Shown here: one piece after another, positions 38,276-53,200 of the stretch
Layout: each line of letters begins with the position of its first letter
Numbering within the stretch: position 1 is the first letter of the stretch
Source: Burhinus oedicnemus
Lineage: Eukaryota > Chordata > Aves > Charadriiformes > Burhinidae
NCBI GenBank assembly: GCA_008921705.1
Contig: VFFE01007631.1
Location: forward strand, 500,599 to 564,598
DNA: 64,000 nt
Direction of reading: 5' to 3'
The notes under the pieces: generated by a model
Seen by the model: only the letters and a program-made list of their open reading frames with translations
Database searches by the model: none
What the model was told of the DNA's origin: nothing
Made by a program: the position numbers and the translations under genes

Positions 38276-41200
38276 TAATAAAATAATCTCTGATGGTGAT
38301 CCCAGTTTTGAGTATAGATGAGGGTATGGCATGCCTCTGGCCTTCTCTCTTTCTGCAGCTGTTTTGTATACATAGCTCTCAATGACCATTCAGTTATACT
38401 GGAGTTTCCATGCGCAGGTCAGTTATTCAACCAGGCCAAGGTACAGACCATGGAAGTACTACTCCTGATCAGTTAACACTATGAATTGCTGTGATTTCTT
38501 TATAGAAATATTACTTAAGTGCACAGGAATCATCATAATGACACACAAGTTATTTTGAAAAATACATTAAAAGCAATTTTCATAAAACAAAAAACAAAGA
38601 TGCAAAGTTTACTGAAGACAGATAAATAAAATGTTTAACTTTTGAAGAGACTTCAAAATTACTCATTCCACACCTGTTACTTCTTCAAAAACTAATGTCT
38701 TCATTTCCAATGATCCAAGCTTACAGCCATAAATCTTTTTATCACAGCATTCAAATATTTAAATCTAAGTATCAGAAAAGGTGTCTAAAACACATACTTA
38801 CTCTTCATTCACAGGCACAAAGATATAATCTTTACTGAAGATGTTTATATGACGAGTCCATGTTCTTACTCTTCTGTGTCTTCTCTGTGCCGCTCTGCAG
38901 AAACCAAATGAAAACTGTTGTTCAGATTTGTTCTTTTTAGTTAAAGCAAGGTATAGGGATTAGGACTCCTACATCTTCCCAATCCCTCAATGGGTTTTTC
39001 ATTTACTCTTGAAATTTCCCCAACAGAGAAAAAATAAATCAGAACAACATTAAGCCCAAGTGACTAACAAGTCATTTCCAGTCTTAAACTCGTCTAGAAA
39101 AAAAAATAATCCATAGATTTGAAAGGATTTCTTGCAGTTATTTATCCAGTAATTATTATCTATTACACTAAATGCAAAAATCTCACCTAAACACCAGCCA
39201 GTGTAAAAACAGACCTATAGCAATTTACAGACATCCACGAATTAAACTTCACCAATATCACTTTTGAAGGCCTTTCTAAACAACCTTATATTTTGAAGGA
39301 AAAAGCTAAATGCCTTGCATAGGGTCATAGATTCCTTCCAGTCCTGAGCTGTAAATGCTGGAGCGCATTTCATTTCCAGTCATACAGACATAAAGCATGA
39401 GGACAGGATACCAGGAGAATAAGAAAAATTTGAGAAGAAACCTAAATTTAGATTTTAGTCTTTCTTAGTTTGCACAAGTTGAAATAGAAACCAACAGTTC
39501 ATAGAACTTTGCTCCAATATGATCTGAAAGCAAAATTCACCGTACTCAGGAGACATCCCTATTATCATGCTGATTCCATCCTGATCTGTGATCAGGAAAT
39601 GTAACTTCAGTGTAGGAGGAACAGGAGAAAAGGAGAGAGGAATGGAAAAACATGCTGCTGTGGGACTCTGCATGGGCTAGCATTAAGTGAAGACTTGCTG
39701 CAAACTTCCTCTGCTACATGACTCTAGAAGCGCTGGGAACTTCAAAGTGGAAAGCATGTTTGCAACCTGGGAAAGCACCTACAGAAGGAGCTTTCCCAAT
39801 CTACTGACTAGTGTGAAGAAAGAGAAGGAAAGGGTCTTTAAGTTAAATAGCTGTATCAGTTGAGATTAATTTCATTTACAACCCTATGGAGCCAAATTTT
39901 CCACTATTCATTTATCCAAAAAACCCCACAGAAACAAAGAAACCCCAAACTTCCTGTAATCACCAGGTAAGCATCTAAGCCCAAACACAGAACTAGAATT
40001 TCCAAAGATCTCTCCTGATCTGGAGCAGATACAGTCCTTGAAATATGGTGAATCGAGTGCCATTCTAGTTCCTCAAGAAGGTTATGGACAGTCCAGCCTT
40101 GTAAAAGGAATCAGTCAAGGTACAACAGCATTGTTAACATGGATAATTTTGTCTCCACCTCAGAACATTCAGGGTCAGAAGACAGTAAAATGATGGAAAA
40201 TACTCTCTCAAGCACAGCTTCTTGAATTTTTGAGACATCTTTGAAAATATTAAAGAAGTTGCATTTTTATCCCTTTAACATAGCTTTCACCCAGAAGTGA
40301 CTGTAACACAAACAAGATGGCACACCTCTTTGTGCAGGTGGCCTCGTTTGCCAGTAGAATGAAAAACCTGGGGACTTCATGGATAACAGAAGAAAAATCA
40401 CCTCAGAGAAACAGAAAAAAAGCTTTGATAAACTGAATGATGAAAACAGAATTAAAAGTTGCTGGTGGATCACCACTGTAAGTGAAGTGGCAAGGTAAGC
40501 TCCATGCTCAAACATCAGTGTCGATAAGGAATGGAAAGTGCTCTAGGGATGGTCCTACCCTTTATACAGCCTTAGCTGGAAACACAAAGTGCTATAGAGT
40601 TCTTGAGCTCTTAATGACACTTTTTTGTGAAACTCTTCAATTCCAGTTCAACAAGGCCAAGTGCAAGGTCCTGCACATGGGTCAGGGCAATCCCATGCAC
40701 AAAACAGGCTGGGTGGAGAACAAATTGAGAGCAGTCCTTGAGGAGAGGGACTTGGGGGTGTTGGTGGATAAGAAGTTCAACATGAGCCAGCAATGTGTGC
40801 TTGCAGCCCAGAAAGCCAACCGCATCCTGGGCTGCATCAGAAGAAGCGAGGCCAGCAGGTCGAGGGAGGGGATTCTGCCCCTCTACTCTGCTCTCATGAG
40901 ACCCCACCTGGAGTACTGCATCCAGCTCTGGAGCCCCCAACATAAGTAGAACATGGACCTGTTGAAACGCATCCAGAGGAGGGCCACGAAGATGATCAGA
41001 GGGCTGGAGCACCTCTCCTATTCAGAGAGGCTGAGAGAGTTGGGGTTGTTCAGCCTGGAGAAGAGAAGGCTCTGGGGAGACCTTCTAGCAGCCTTCCAGT
41101 ATCTGAAAGGGGCCTACAAGAAAGCTGGAGAGGGACTTTTTACAAGGGCATGTAATGATAGGATGAGGGGTAATGGCTTCAAACTGGAAGAGGGTAGATT

Positions 41201-44200
41201 TACATTAGATATAAGGAAGAAATTTTTCACTGTGAGGGTAGTGAGGCACTGGAACAGGTTGCCCAAGAAAGTTGTGGAGGCCCCACCCCTGGAAGTGTTC
41301 AAGGCCAGGTTGGATGAGGCTTTGAGCAACCAGGTCTAGTAGGAGGTGTCCTTGCCCATGGCGGGAGGGCGTGCAACTAGATGATCTTTAAGGTCCCTTC
41401 CAACCTAAACCATTCTATGATTCTATGATTCAGTGTGCCTAAGTGTTAAAAAACGAATATGTAAACTTGGTGTGTAAGAAAATTTTCTTACAAAAAATTT
41501 GGATGATAATTTCTTACCAATACGTAAAATGAAATATGTGGTAAATCTGAAAATATTTTTGGAAGTGCAATTTCATAAAATGATGCATACCTTGCAAAAA
41601 TCTGAGTTTATAAAGATCAAAATACAGAAATAAATGCCTAAAGAAACGATTCAGACAAAGTTGGAGAAAGGTGATCACATTTTCATTCCTCTTCTGTATG
41701 AATCACATGTAGATTCTAGTGAAAAACACCAGTATGCTTAAATTGTGAGTAACAACTTTTAACCACTAATCCTTTGGAGAACACTGATTACTATTTTATG
41801 TGCTAATTAGCAAATGATGTGCATAACTTCCAAGTTGCATCAATAGATAGCTTATTTCTGGTCATAATGGCATCTAAAATGAACTTACGAAACTTTGAGA
41901 TCCCCCTCAGAGTTTTTTTCTGTCCTGGTCAGGCACTTATAGAAGAAACTGCTAAAGATGTGTACGCGGTCAGCAAGATGTTTTGGCGCCTTCTCCAACA
42001 ACAGGTATCTACCAAAGAAAAAAGAAGGAAATTATGAAATTCCTTTTCTAGAACATAGCATTACTGATAAAAAAGAAGGACAATTATTTTAATGAGTTAT
42101 CATACTCAGGTTATGCTTACTATCAGTTGCCTTCACAGTTACTAACCACGCCAAACTTTTCTCTCTATTTTCAATATGCACACGGGTAGATGTCCTAGTT
42201 TGAGCAACACAGGAGTAATTTCTCTTCTAATGTTTGAGAAAACTGCACTTTTAGAAGACTCTAGTGTCTGAGTTTGTGAAAATATTTACTTTATAGCCAG
42301 CTATGGTGTGTGGGTTTCAAGGTCTCCGTGTTTTTCAGTTGGCCAGGTGCAGGGATGAGGAGGAGCGAGACCCAGGCACTTGACCCAAGCTGGCCAACAG
42401 GATTATTTCATACCATGAACATCATATTTAATATAAATTAGAAAGTTTGCTGTGAAGCTCTCTCCCTTGATGGTGGCAATCCTGCGAGCTTCTTGCCCCA
42501 GTGCCGGACCCCTGAGGCCTTCCCTTCCTCCCGAAGCCGTAGCGCTCACAGTGTCCAACATTTACTGTCCACTGCTGGAAGTGCACAGCTTCCTACTGAT
42601 ATAATTGGCTAAGTATAATCCTTGTATATTTTATATTGGTATCGGGATCAATATTGGTTCTTTAGAGTTATTAAGGTTAATTATCTAGTCTTATTCTATT
42701 AAATCTGTTTATATTTCAACCCTCAGGTTTCCTTGGTTTTTCCCCAGTTCCCCTTCCTGGGTGGGGAGGGGTCACTGGGTGATAGAATAATTGTCTAAAC
42801 GACAACAAATTGTTGTGGGCTTCTCAAACCGTACCAGTGGACGTTACCAGAGTATGTAACAGCCAAGCAACTACTAAGAATGCAATTATTTTCTATCTCA
42901 GATTTGTGCTCCAGTATTAATGCTTCTGAACTTATTTTTGGAGTTAGGTTTCTAGCCCTTGTAATTAAGACAGGCTTGAAAACCTAACCAAATATAAGCC
43001 TATGGAGTGTTACACTTCTGCATATGCAAAAAGCATAGAACAGTTCAGTACTGTAAATTGTCAATTTTACTTCTACAGGTTATCCATGTAAAAGTTAAGA
43101 CAAATATTCTACAGGTACTCATTCTGTATGATTTTACTGTTGATCATTTTACTATAAACATCAGCTTGAGTGTTTATTCTGTCATCCTAGAGGGCCAAAG
43201 CTTTCATAATTGCAATCATCCTACACAAGGTGCCTCCAGCTTCACCGGATGACTTGCGCAACACGGTCATACATGATACAGCTTGCAACACAATGAAAAC
43301 TGAGAATGTGGGAAGTCTAACAAATTTAAAAAGCAGAGGGGTTTCTGCAATGATTGCATTAAAATTCCTTTATTCAAATCTTCCTTTTCTGGCAAGATAA
43401 AGCTACAGCTATTGAGAAGGCTACACCGCATGACCTGTTTCTATTTTAGAGCAAAATACAGGTGGCTTTGCTGTAAAACCACATCAAAACTCTCTAGTAC
43501 GTTTCCTTTCCCACTCCTCTAGACAAGAAGTTTTAACTGGCTTCCTACTTCTCACAGTTACCACAGCCATGCTGGATGCCAAGCAAAACGGAATTCTTGC
43601 AGACAACCTTCAAAAGAGACAGAATTCTGCTTAGGTTTAAGTCAGCACAGGGAAAACAAACCTCAGGTTTAGGGAATGCTGGCCCACAATGCTGGTTCTG
43701 AAAAACTTACTTTCACAAGCAACTTCAGCAGGATGGCATGAAGCAGATAAGCCAAGCACAACTTCCTCAAGAAGAATTAGCTGTGTTCCTTTCTGCAGGA
43801 GCTTTGCATCAGAATAATTCCTCTACTCTTGCACAGAATAGCAGAGGATGCTCCACTTCATACAAACTTAGTAAATAAACTACCCAGTACAGACTCTCTA
43901 CCTTGTTCAACTGCCTGCTTTAATCTGCTCAGCACTTTCTGTTCTGTGAGGTTGCCAAGAGGCTTTTTTCCCCCAGCTATTCTGCCTGGATTATATCACA
44001 GCCCTTTAGGGGGACAAGAAGAATGAAATTGAAACAAATGAAACTGCTGAAAATACACAAAAGCTTTAAAAAAAGTCCAACTTAAGAATTTACCATACTG
44101 TTACTTCTAAAATTGTTGTGTCATACTTAGTGACCAGTATTTACAGTAACATTCAAGTCCAGATCAGGTCCCAGAAAGAACGGTACAATTAAGGCTGTGG

Positions 44201-47200
44201 TTACTTACTTAAGATAGAAATCAATGATGACATCATTGAGAAACTCGCCATATTCTAAGCACTCTAGGTCTTCTCTTGTCACTCCCAGTCCTCCTTTTGC
44301 CGGTGGGGGTGGATAAACAATTAAACTAGAAAACACAAACCATGTTATAACACTGACAAACCGTCTTTTACATGACATTCTTCTTACTATGGCTGTTCCA
44401 CATGCAGAAGATTTTCTAGAAAACCTGTTAAAAGTGGTAGTTCTCAAAACTGCTGACTAATTTACAAGTCCTTTCTTCCTCCAATAGTTAAGTGTTACAA
44501 AAGAAATATGCACCCCACTGTACACTGAAATTTTGAGAAAACTTTTGAAAAGGAGATTATTTTTTACCTTCATCTTGTTTTTCTGTTTTTGATAAAAGTA
44601 ATTGTCAAATGGATAAGTAAAATGGGAAGAAATACTAGGGGACATATTCTCAAATGGTATGAATGAACAGTGACTTTCTACTCATTACCACTCCAGTAAG
44701 GACTCCCACATTTCCAGGAAGGAAACCTGGGTTTACGCACCACACAGCGTATGTACTGTAAGTGGTTTGAAACCGCCCAAGTTACTTCTAATGCTAGTAT
44801 TTCACATGTATTTTAAAAGCTACAGATTAACAATCATATTACTTAACTGGAACCACAAACTGAGCATTTTTGCTGTTGCAGAAACAAAACCAACTGCTAT
44901 ACTGTCAGTAAAAACAGTGATAGCAAAAGGCTAGAGTTCTTAAGAGCAATTTACTTCACTAATGTTTGCCGTACTAGAAGTATGAGGACTAACAGGCTAG
45001 TGCAGAAAGAACTGAGGCACGTCAGCACTCTCATAGTATCTTGCTGCATTACACAGTTGTATGTTCTCATTTTCTAATGTCTTTTTGTTAACCAAGTTCC
45101 TGTACTAACCAATATATTGTATGACAAACTAGCTATAAATAGATTGAGTGTGACCGAACAGTGAAAAAAACATTGTTTAGATTTAAAAAAAAGGCTCAGC
45201 TTAAGTTAGCAATAGTTTTGCTGTGATACGGACTTAGATGGACACTCACAGAGGCCATAAGGTCCCTACCCTCCCATTGATGCATCCATGGTATGAACTT
45301 GTAGTCACAGTTCAGATATTCTCTAATTTCTGTGAGATTTTCTGTCCCTGTAACACATCCATTTTGCCTGTTACCTGTCAGGATGGAAACAGGAATAACT
45401 ACATTCACAGAACACTTTCAAATCAACTACAGAATGGTAGTTAAGCCAGGGCTTTTATTCCAGTAACTTGTTTATTCAATTTGTTTTATTTTCACCTTCC
45501 CATTTATATGAAATATACTTACTTCTTAACTGCTCCCATTTCTCTCACTTCTTTCCATTCTTGATTCAGCGCAGAGGATAGAGAGATAGCATAGCAACCA
45601 CTATTCTGCTTATTTGCAAGGGCATAGCTGGGCCTGGACACTTTTGGTTTTGATTCCTACCAGAAAAAATTCAAACAATAATAACAGTAAAAAGCATTAC
45701 ACAGCTTGATACACAGAACACACAAAAGCCAAGCCCGAAGCCCACAGGAGTACCCTACATCACTGAAGAAGAATCTTGCTGGAGAGCAGAAGTGTAAACA
45801 TCAGTATTTAGGCAAATGTGCCACTGCTCAGACAATAAAAAAAGTTATGTTCCTTTTAAAATTATGATAGGTCTTCATCTGTTCATAACCTCTCTCTAAA
45901 ACTGTTTAAGCATTATTCAGCCAACTGATGCAGAATTGGTTTTGGAGAAGAAACAGGACCTGAAAAGGACTGAGACAAGTATCAGACCGTCTTACTAGGA
46001 GCTGTGTATGCTTGGAAGGTTTGAAAATCTAGTTCTTAACAATTTGCCTAAAAATGATACAGATTTAAAAATTGAGCCAGCAAGTTCAAGTTCTCAGTTT
46101 CACAGCCAGACTGATCTGTTGTCTCTGTGCTTTTTACTGATGGGAACAAACATATGTAATTTCTGAAGTGACAATGATGTAGGGTTGGGTTGAGACATTT
46201 ACGTCTCAGACGGAGGTGTACTAACACGTTAACTTGCACAGCCCCATCTCCCCAGCAGCCTTAGGAATCATTTAGCATTTCAAGCTGTGGAGTCCCCACA
46301 ACCATGTCTAGAGGTGTCTGGAACAATCAAGATACAGAGCTCCTCCTCTGCCGCACCCCTTCCCTTCCAGCTCAACTGAAAAATGGCTCCACCCCTTCGC
46401 TTCCAGCTCCACTGAAAAATGGCTCCATCACTCATTACTTGATTAACTCCCATTTGTTGCCCTGGAGACACCACAAGGGCAGGAAATCCCTATGGTTCTA
46501 GGCACACGCAACCATGAACCTAAAGCTTCAGTATTTGCCACTTACTGGTGAGGTCTATACACTATCCCTCTGTGGACACAATATAGTTTACTACAAACTT
46601 TGCCCCATTGTCAGAGAGAAATAACAAACGTGGTCGATTATTTTTTTTTTGAGCTATAGATTGAGAAAGAATTTATTTTCTGCAACTGGGTGATCTAAAA
46701 TTTACTAGCATATGTGAATGCCAACAGGTGGTGATGAATCAAGCAACAGCTACTCACTAACCTGAACTGCAGGCTCATGAGCATCTGAGGTATTCTCTTT
46801 TGGCATACATTGCTTTAGTAGATCCTTACGGTAACTTATAAAAGAGCTCTCTTCAGGAGAAAGGTCCTTTAACAAGGGTAACGCTTGCTTCAAAGACAAA
46901 AACTCGGGGAGATCTGGTGCTCTGTTCTTCTTGCTCACATCTGTAATCAATTCAGTCAGTCTGTCTTCTTCCCATTCTTTGAGTGGTTGGGACAGTTCAA
47001 GAAATACAAATTCACTAGATTTGGCTGGAAAAAGGAGGGAATACATAGTATTAACTATTAGGTTACGTCACAAAAACTTGTCTGCACACTTACAAAGGAG
47101 CACAGAGAGACAATGGCAGGAGGGGGAGGCCAAATAATACCCTACCAGGTTCATCACAGTGGCAATCAGCCCACCAAAGGCCCACCTCAACAAGCCCAGA

Positions 47201-50200
47201 GGAACACAGGGGCACAATGGCAGGCAGAAACCTGCATTAAGGACTGGGAGGAAGGGACACCTGGTCTGGGCTCTTCCCAGGGCTGTTCCAGGACAGCCTC
47301 ATCCCCAGGGTCCAGATCTGAAACCCATCAAGATGAGTGAAGGCCAGAGCACCTTTTGGACTGAGGCGGGGTTGCTGCTGAGGTGTAGAGCACACATGAT
47401 GGGATGCAGAGGAAGAGCATTTCGGGATTGCACAGGACTATTTATGGGATGTTTAATGGAAGAACCAAAGGCAGGGGTTTAGGTGATTGGGGGAGGAACA
47501 AGTGCATGAAAATAGAGGGCTAAAGGCATAAAAACACCAGTCACACTTTGCTGGTCATTACACTTGTCTGGCCATGCCTTGTGCACTGATCAGCGCAGTC
47601 CGTCCTGTCTTCTTATTAAATTCCTTTCTAACTCTGTCCTGGGTGAGGGACTCTCTATTCGATGTGTGTGTACGGGGGTCTAAGTGCAGCAACTGGAGCG
47701 AGTGCCTGTGTGCAAGTGAGCCTGTGATTGCTAGCAAAGATCAAGCCAAACAAGGTGAATAGGTGAAGTGCCCTGGGAGCCAGGGGGGTGAGTGGGTCCC
47801 TCAGGGACAGCCCTGGCTGTGAGACTGCCTGTGTATCTCTAAGGGGGTCAGCTATTGGGACCAGGGGAGTCCTGGACAGATGTGTGCCTGCGTGCACATG
47901 ACAGTCCATACCAGCAACTGGCAGTGGCCTTGGTGGTTTGTATGTCCAGGTGCCAGCAACTGGGGAGACTGGCATCCAAGGCCAGCAACTGGGCAAATTG
48001 AGTATCTGAGCCCAGCTGACAGAGGGATCCACCCTGTACATATGTGTGTGTATATATATATGTATGTATGTATTTTCTCACTAGTGTGCTTCCATCCTGC
48101 TCAGCCAGAGAGGGGAGCAGGATGAGGCTGCTGGTGCTGTCTGTGTTCATATAAGCGCATGTGTGTCTGTGTTATCTGTGTGGCCAGCTATGTATATATG
48201 TGGTGTATGTGTGTGCTCTCTGTGCTCTACATATTGGGATTACATCTTCAGCTTTGCTACTGGTTGGACCCGGGAACATGGAGCTGCAGCAGCCTCACCC
48301 CTCTCAGGCTGTCAGATCTGGCGTGATGTATTTTCCTCTAATGTTAACACACTAAGAAGGCAGAGCAGAATCATAGCAACCATTTCCACAATCTGTAAAA
48401 CCACCACTGATTTGTTTCAACAAGTCTCTACGTACATTTCAAAATACTGACATTACCTCATATTTAAAAGACATAAAACATTCAAGCATAGAAATTTAAT
48501 AACAACTCCTGAAGGTTTCTCCTACAACAAGAATGTAATCAAGGTAAATAAACCTAAGATTAAAAAGTTCCTTACAGCTTCACACTCAGAGTCCACTCAT
48601 TTCACCGGAAGCTGTATCTATAGAAGCTACCAGTAACGTTGATAAACTTACATCAAGTAAAGGTAACTCACTGCTAAAATTTCACTCAGTATCTCACTTC
48701 AAACTACTCGTGCTCCTTCTGTGAAGTTAGCAGTACTTAAAATTTTTCTTCATACAGGTGCTGATTGCACAGGGTAAACATACTGTTAAATTTTATGCAG
48801 GCAACTCTGACATCGTTTTGTTAGATATCATTTTGCATTGATTTTGCTAATGTAAAAACCTTGTAGGATTGTGCCACTCTGAATATCTAAGCAAAAGTTA
48901 TATTCAGCTTTACAGAGCTTCACACTAGAAAAACAAATAGAGCCAGTCCATAAGACCCTACAGACTAAATAGCCCATTTGGCCTTTAGTGGAAATTTTCT
49001 CCAGTAATAATGCAATGGCAGTCTTGTCAAAGATCAAACTGACCTGCATCTGCCAAGCCTTTCAACTAGCATATACATTACTCAAGAGTACGGACAATTA
49101 AAACAACCCATTTATTTTAAAGGGAGAGATACTTTATACACAAGCCTAGTTTCAGAAGGCCTCCTCACGCAGATTACAATTGAGCTGTGTTACAAGGTCT
49201 TTTTATTAAGTAGCAGTGGTTTTGAATCACATTATGTTAGATTTTGCTTCCAAATACAAGTATAGCAAGACATTTTACAAAAGCAAAACTGACCAACTTA
49301 TCTTTAAAAAGCTATAGGCTTTCCTCAGTATTCCAGAAGCACAATTGTAAAACAATTGCTTTATCGACATGCCATATATTAGACTTTTTCATTACATTTA
49401 AGGAAAAGAGATTACTCACATGGCTTGCTGATAACTAACTTTCCTAATTGGGTTTCAATCTTTTCTACATAATCCACAGACAACCAAAGGAAAATGATTG
49501 CTGTCGAAGAACAGCCACCATCACTTCTCCACAAGCCAAACCTTCTCAGATGCAGAGTATCCACTGTCAGCTCAATATTCTTATTAAGAGCCACTGTAGA
49601 AAATAGAATTTAAAATAATCATACCTTTCACAGCCATGGGTAATTATAAAGTTATACATGTTATAGTAATTACATACTAAGACATAAGTATGATCAGAGT
49701 GTATTAAAACAGTACTTGTAGATTTTATTCCTGGCATTACATAAAATGTGTTGAGAATTTAATACTTAAATAAGTTAAAATGAATCATGTAAAGCAAAGT
49801 TACCAAATTGTAATGCCAAAAGCTAAACATCTAAATGCAGGATTCTTCATGAAAAAAATTTTTTTTTCTCAGAATAACCACAGTTAATACCTACAAATAT
49901 AGAAAAAAATATTGCAAATCGTGGACTCCTATTTGCTGTTAGTCAATCCAATTCAGAACTGCTCACAAACCTTCTCCTATGAGATACAGAAACCACACAT
50001 CATCTTCAGAAAATGCACTGAATGCAAATCTGCAGTTACATTCCTCTTAGCTTTAGTCAACTCATACATTTTTCTTTAACAAACCCAAGGCTCTAAAATC
50101 CTAATCTGAAAAGATTAATGTTTCACCTCAAAAACATGCATAGTCATATTTACTACAGTTCAACACTTAACATATGCAGCAGTAATGCGGAAGGCAAGGC

Positions 50201-53200
50201 CATTAAAACTACAAGTTCACCTTACAAGTGTAAGAAGCTGCTAAGTTATTAACGCTTACACTATAGACACTGATACTTTTATTTATCTAAAAATGTAATT
50301 TTAAAAAATTGTTTAATGTCTTTGTGAAAGCAAATAAGATTATAAATTATTCATAATCTAAATATATACTGAGTATTTTAATGCAATACTTCGAAGATAT
50401 AGTTAAGAGCAAGCTGAAGAAAAAGATTCTCTTACCTTGAAATGGGATCGTAATATACTTCGTTGTAAACTGAAATAAGATTACAAAAATATAAATTAGT
50501 TTACTTTTTACAAATTGATTAAAACAAAGTAAGAATTTTAATTATCTGCACACTTTTCTTTGCTTATAGCCAAATAAACTGAAAATAATATCATAGAATC
50601 ATTTAGGTTGGAAAAGACCCTTAAGATCATTGAGTCCAACCATTAACCTAACACTGCCAAGTCCAATATGCCTAATTTGCGATTTAATATTGCCTATTTC
50701 ATCTAAAACAACATTCCTAAATACATATTGCAGAATCTAATTGACAGCAAATTGACTTCAAGAGGTGTTCGGCACTGAGAAATAAGCAGAAAGTTGCAAA
50801 GCTGCCTACAGGCTCCTTGGGACAAAAGGAGCTTATTTGTAAGTACCCCATGATAAAGACCGTCAGCTGCACTATATGAATTAAGGACACCATATAAACA
50901 GTCCAATACTGGGGTGTTACTTTGCTATTTACTTTAGACTTTGAATTGAAGGCCTCTGAAGTTTCCACTTACACTGCTGCTACGTTAAGAAGACTCCGCT
51001 AAATAAAAAATGCTTTACTGTCACTTTGACAGAAGGTTGTCATATACATTGAGTGAAGATCTTTCTCTTAGGTTACCACAGTAAGCACAAAGTTGTGTTT
51101 TCCAAGGAAAAATTTCACTTTCCACCTAAAAGCATTGATTCTAAACATATTTCAACTCATCCCTCAAATGAGTTTGGCATATTAATTTAAGAAATTTCCA
51201 TGAAATGTTTCCATTGCCGCATGAGAACTGCTGCACAAAACTGCTGTTTGGTGAAAAGCTGAAATTATTATTACAATCCAGGATTTCAAAGTGTCTTACT
51301 GCAGGCAAAAAAAAGACATACATGTTCAAACATTTATTTTTCAATTGCAATATACAGACTGAGTCTGGTCAAAGACCTGTTGAAACTCCTGCAGCTGGTA
51401 CTCCATTTGAAGTACACCTTCACTTACATTTCTGCACCCTGTGAGTAGCATGTTGCCTACGCACTAATGCTTTTAGTGTTGTTTTTATGCTCTTTAAAGC
51501 TACAAAACAAGCAATTTTCTGTTTAAAAGGAAAGATTAGCGCATAGTATATATTTAAACTCTGATCACTATGGATTACTTTATTCTAATATCTGTACTAT
51601 TTCTGAGAAAAGTAATTGGTGTTTATTTCAAGGGACATTAACTCTAACATGGCTGTTATTTTCTGTTAGAACACATGAAAAGCTTCCTTGGTATGATTTC
51701 TGTTCCAGTATAGCATTTATACAGAACCTTTACCTCTGAAAACTAGGGCCACAGAAAATCCCAGTTAGCTTTTCTACTGACAGTAATCCAAACATATGAG
51801 GTAATGGACTACACACTCCATCATTTAGCCAAAGCAATTTGATGCAACAATAAACAAAACTCAGTGTTTCCACACTAAATACCACTAACTTTGCTAAAAC
51901 TTTAATTTTTAAATATACTCAAAATATCACCATAATAGAACAACTTACCCTAGCAGGACCTGTTGATGACCATTTAAATTTCCCAATGCATAGACTATCA
52001 AATTCAACATCCAGTGCTGGGTTCATCTGTTTTCTAGGTGTGCTTCCAGAAGGTAAGCTGATAGGACATGTATCTTCAATTGACTCTGTTAAAAACTGGG
52101 AAAAAAAGTACATTTACTACAGAGATTTAAATGAGATACTTCCCTCCCGTAACTTTAGGAATTTTCTCTTTATAGAATTTACTCCCAAAGCCAACTTCCA
52201 TATAAGAATTCCATATTAAAAAGTTGTAAATGTTATTACAATCATTACTGACAATGTCCTTAAGGGCCTAATAGTATCTTACTCCACCTCTAAAGTTCCC
52301 ATTGCCAAGACATAACCTGTGCTCTTTACTAATCTAGAGCCAAGTAAAAATCCAAACAACTGAGCAACAAAAAATATCCCTCTTTTGATATCAAAGGTAC
52401 AGAATCCAATTCAATGTTTATGATCAAAACGATACATCTGTGAGAAGAGGCAGCACTGCCTCTTCTGGCTTGTTTCAGGATTACAGAGATAACACAAATC
52501 CAGGTCAAAGCAAGCAGCACAAGGCTAATCAAGTCCAAAATGGGGCAACAACCTTTATAGCTAGTTTTAGATTCAAACTGCACTGCTAGCCACATAGGGA
52601 AGGGAACTTTCCTCTATCCCTGTCAGCTGTCAGCAAGGATCCTTGAACTTCTCCCTGCACTGAATTACAACAGAGAACTGGATGACAAGAAGAAACTACT
52701 GACTTGAACTACAATAAGCATAAAAAACATTGTGTGAAAAAAAACTTTTCAGACGTATCTTCATCATGTTCACCTCTAGCTCAGATTACCACTTGATCCT
52801 TCCTGTTTTGTAATATTAAACATTTCCAAATGTTTATTTTCAAAACATGAAACACATTGTATGTTGCAAAACCACTCAAGCTTCAGAGCCAGAGATCTTC
52901 TCTGAAGACTGTCCAGAATTCTGTGAAATATATTACTCCAGCTACTGCTGGTTGCTAGAACTAATCATATCTGGTCTAAGCATTTCACTTTTGGTCTAAC
53001 ATGCAAGAAAAAATAAACATTGGAGAAATAAATTAAAGGGTTGGCATATCAATACATAGGCCAAAAAACTGGACTACCTGCTCTGTATGACTTTCCCTCT
53101 TGTCTTCCAATTGCTTTTCTGAGACACAGATGTCAGACTGTTGGTCTGTTTCTTTATTGTCAGTAACACTATCCTGCAGCACCTCTCTGCATTTTGGTTC

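Larger units (their letters stand above)
47100..48330 (+). mobile_element. Probable LTR-type retroelement remnant
   Basis: This GC- and TG-rich island lies in an AT-rich SENP7 intron (47025-49419). On the plus strand it has a TATA-like gcataaaaac (about 47526) and an attaaa signal about 90 bp later, as in LTR U3-R arrangements. A TG-rich tail with CAGCAACTGG copies follows. Composition and layout suggest an avian LTR. No TG...CA ends or target duplication were identified, so the borders are approximate and the family is not named. Confidence 0.45.
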
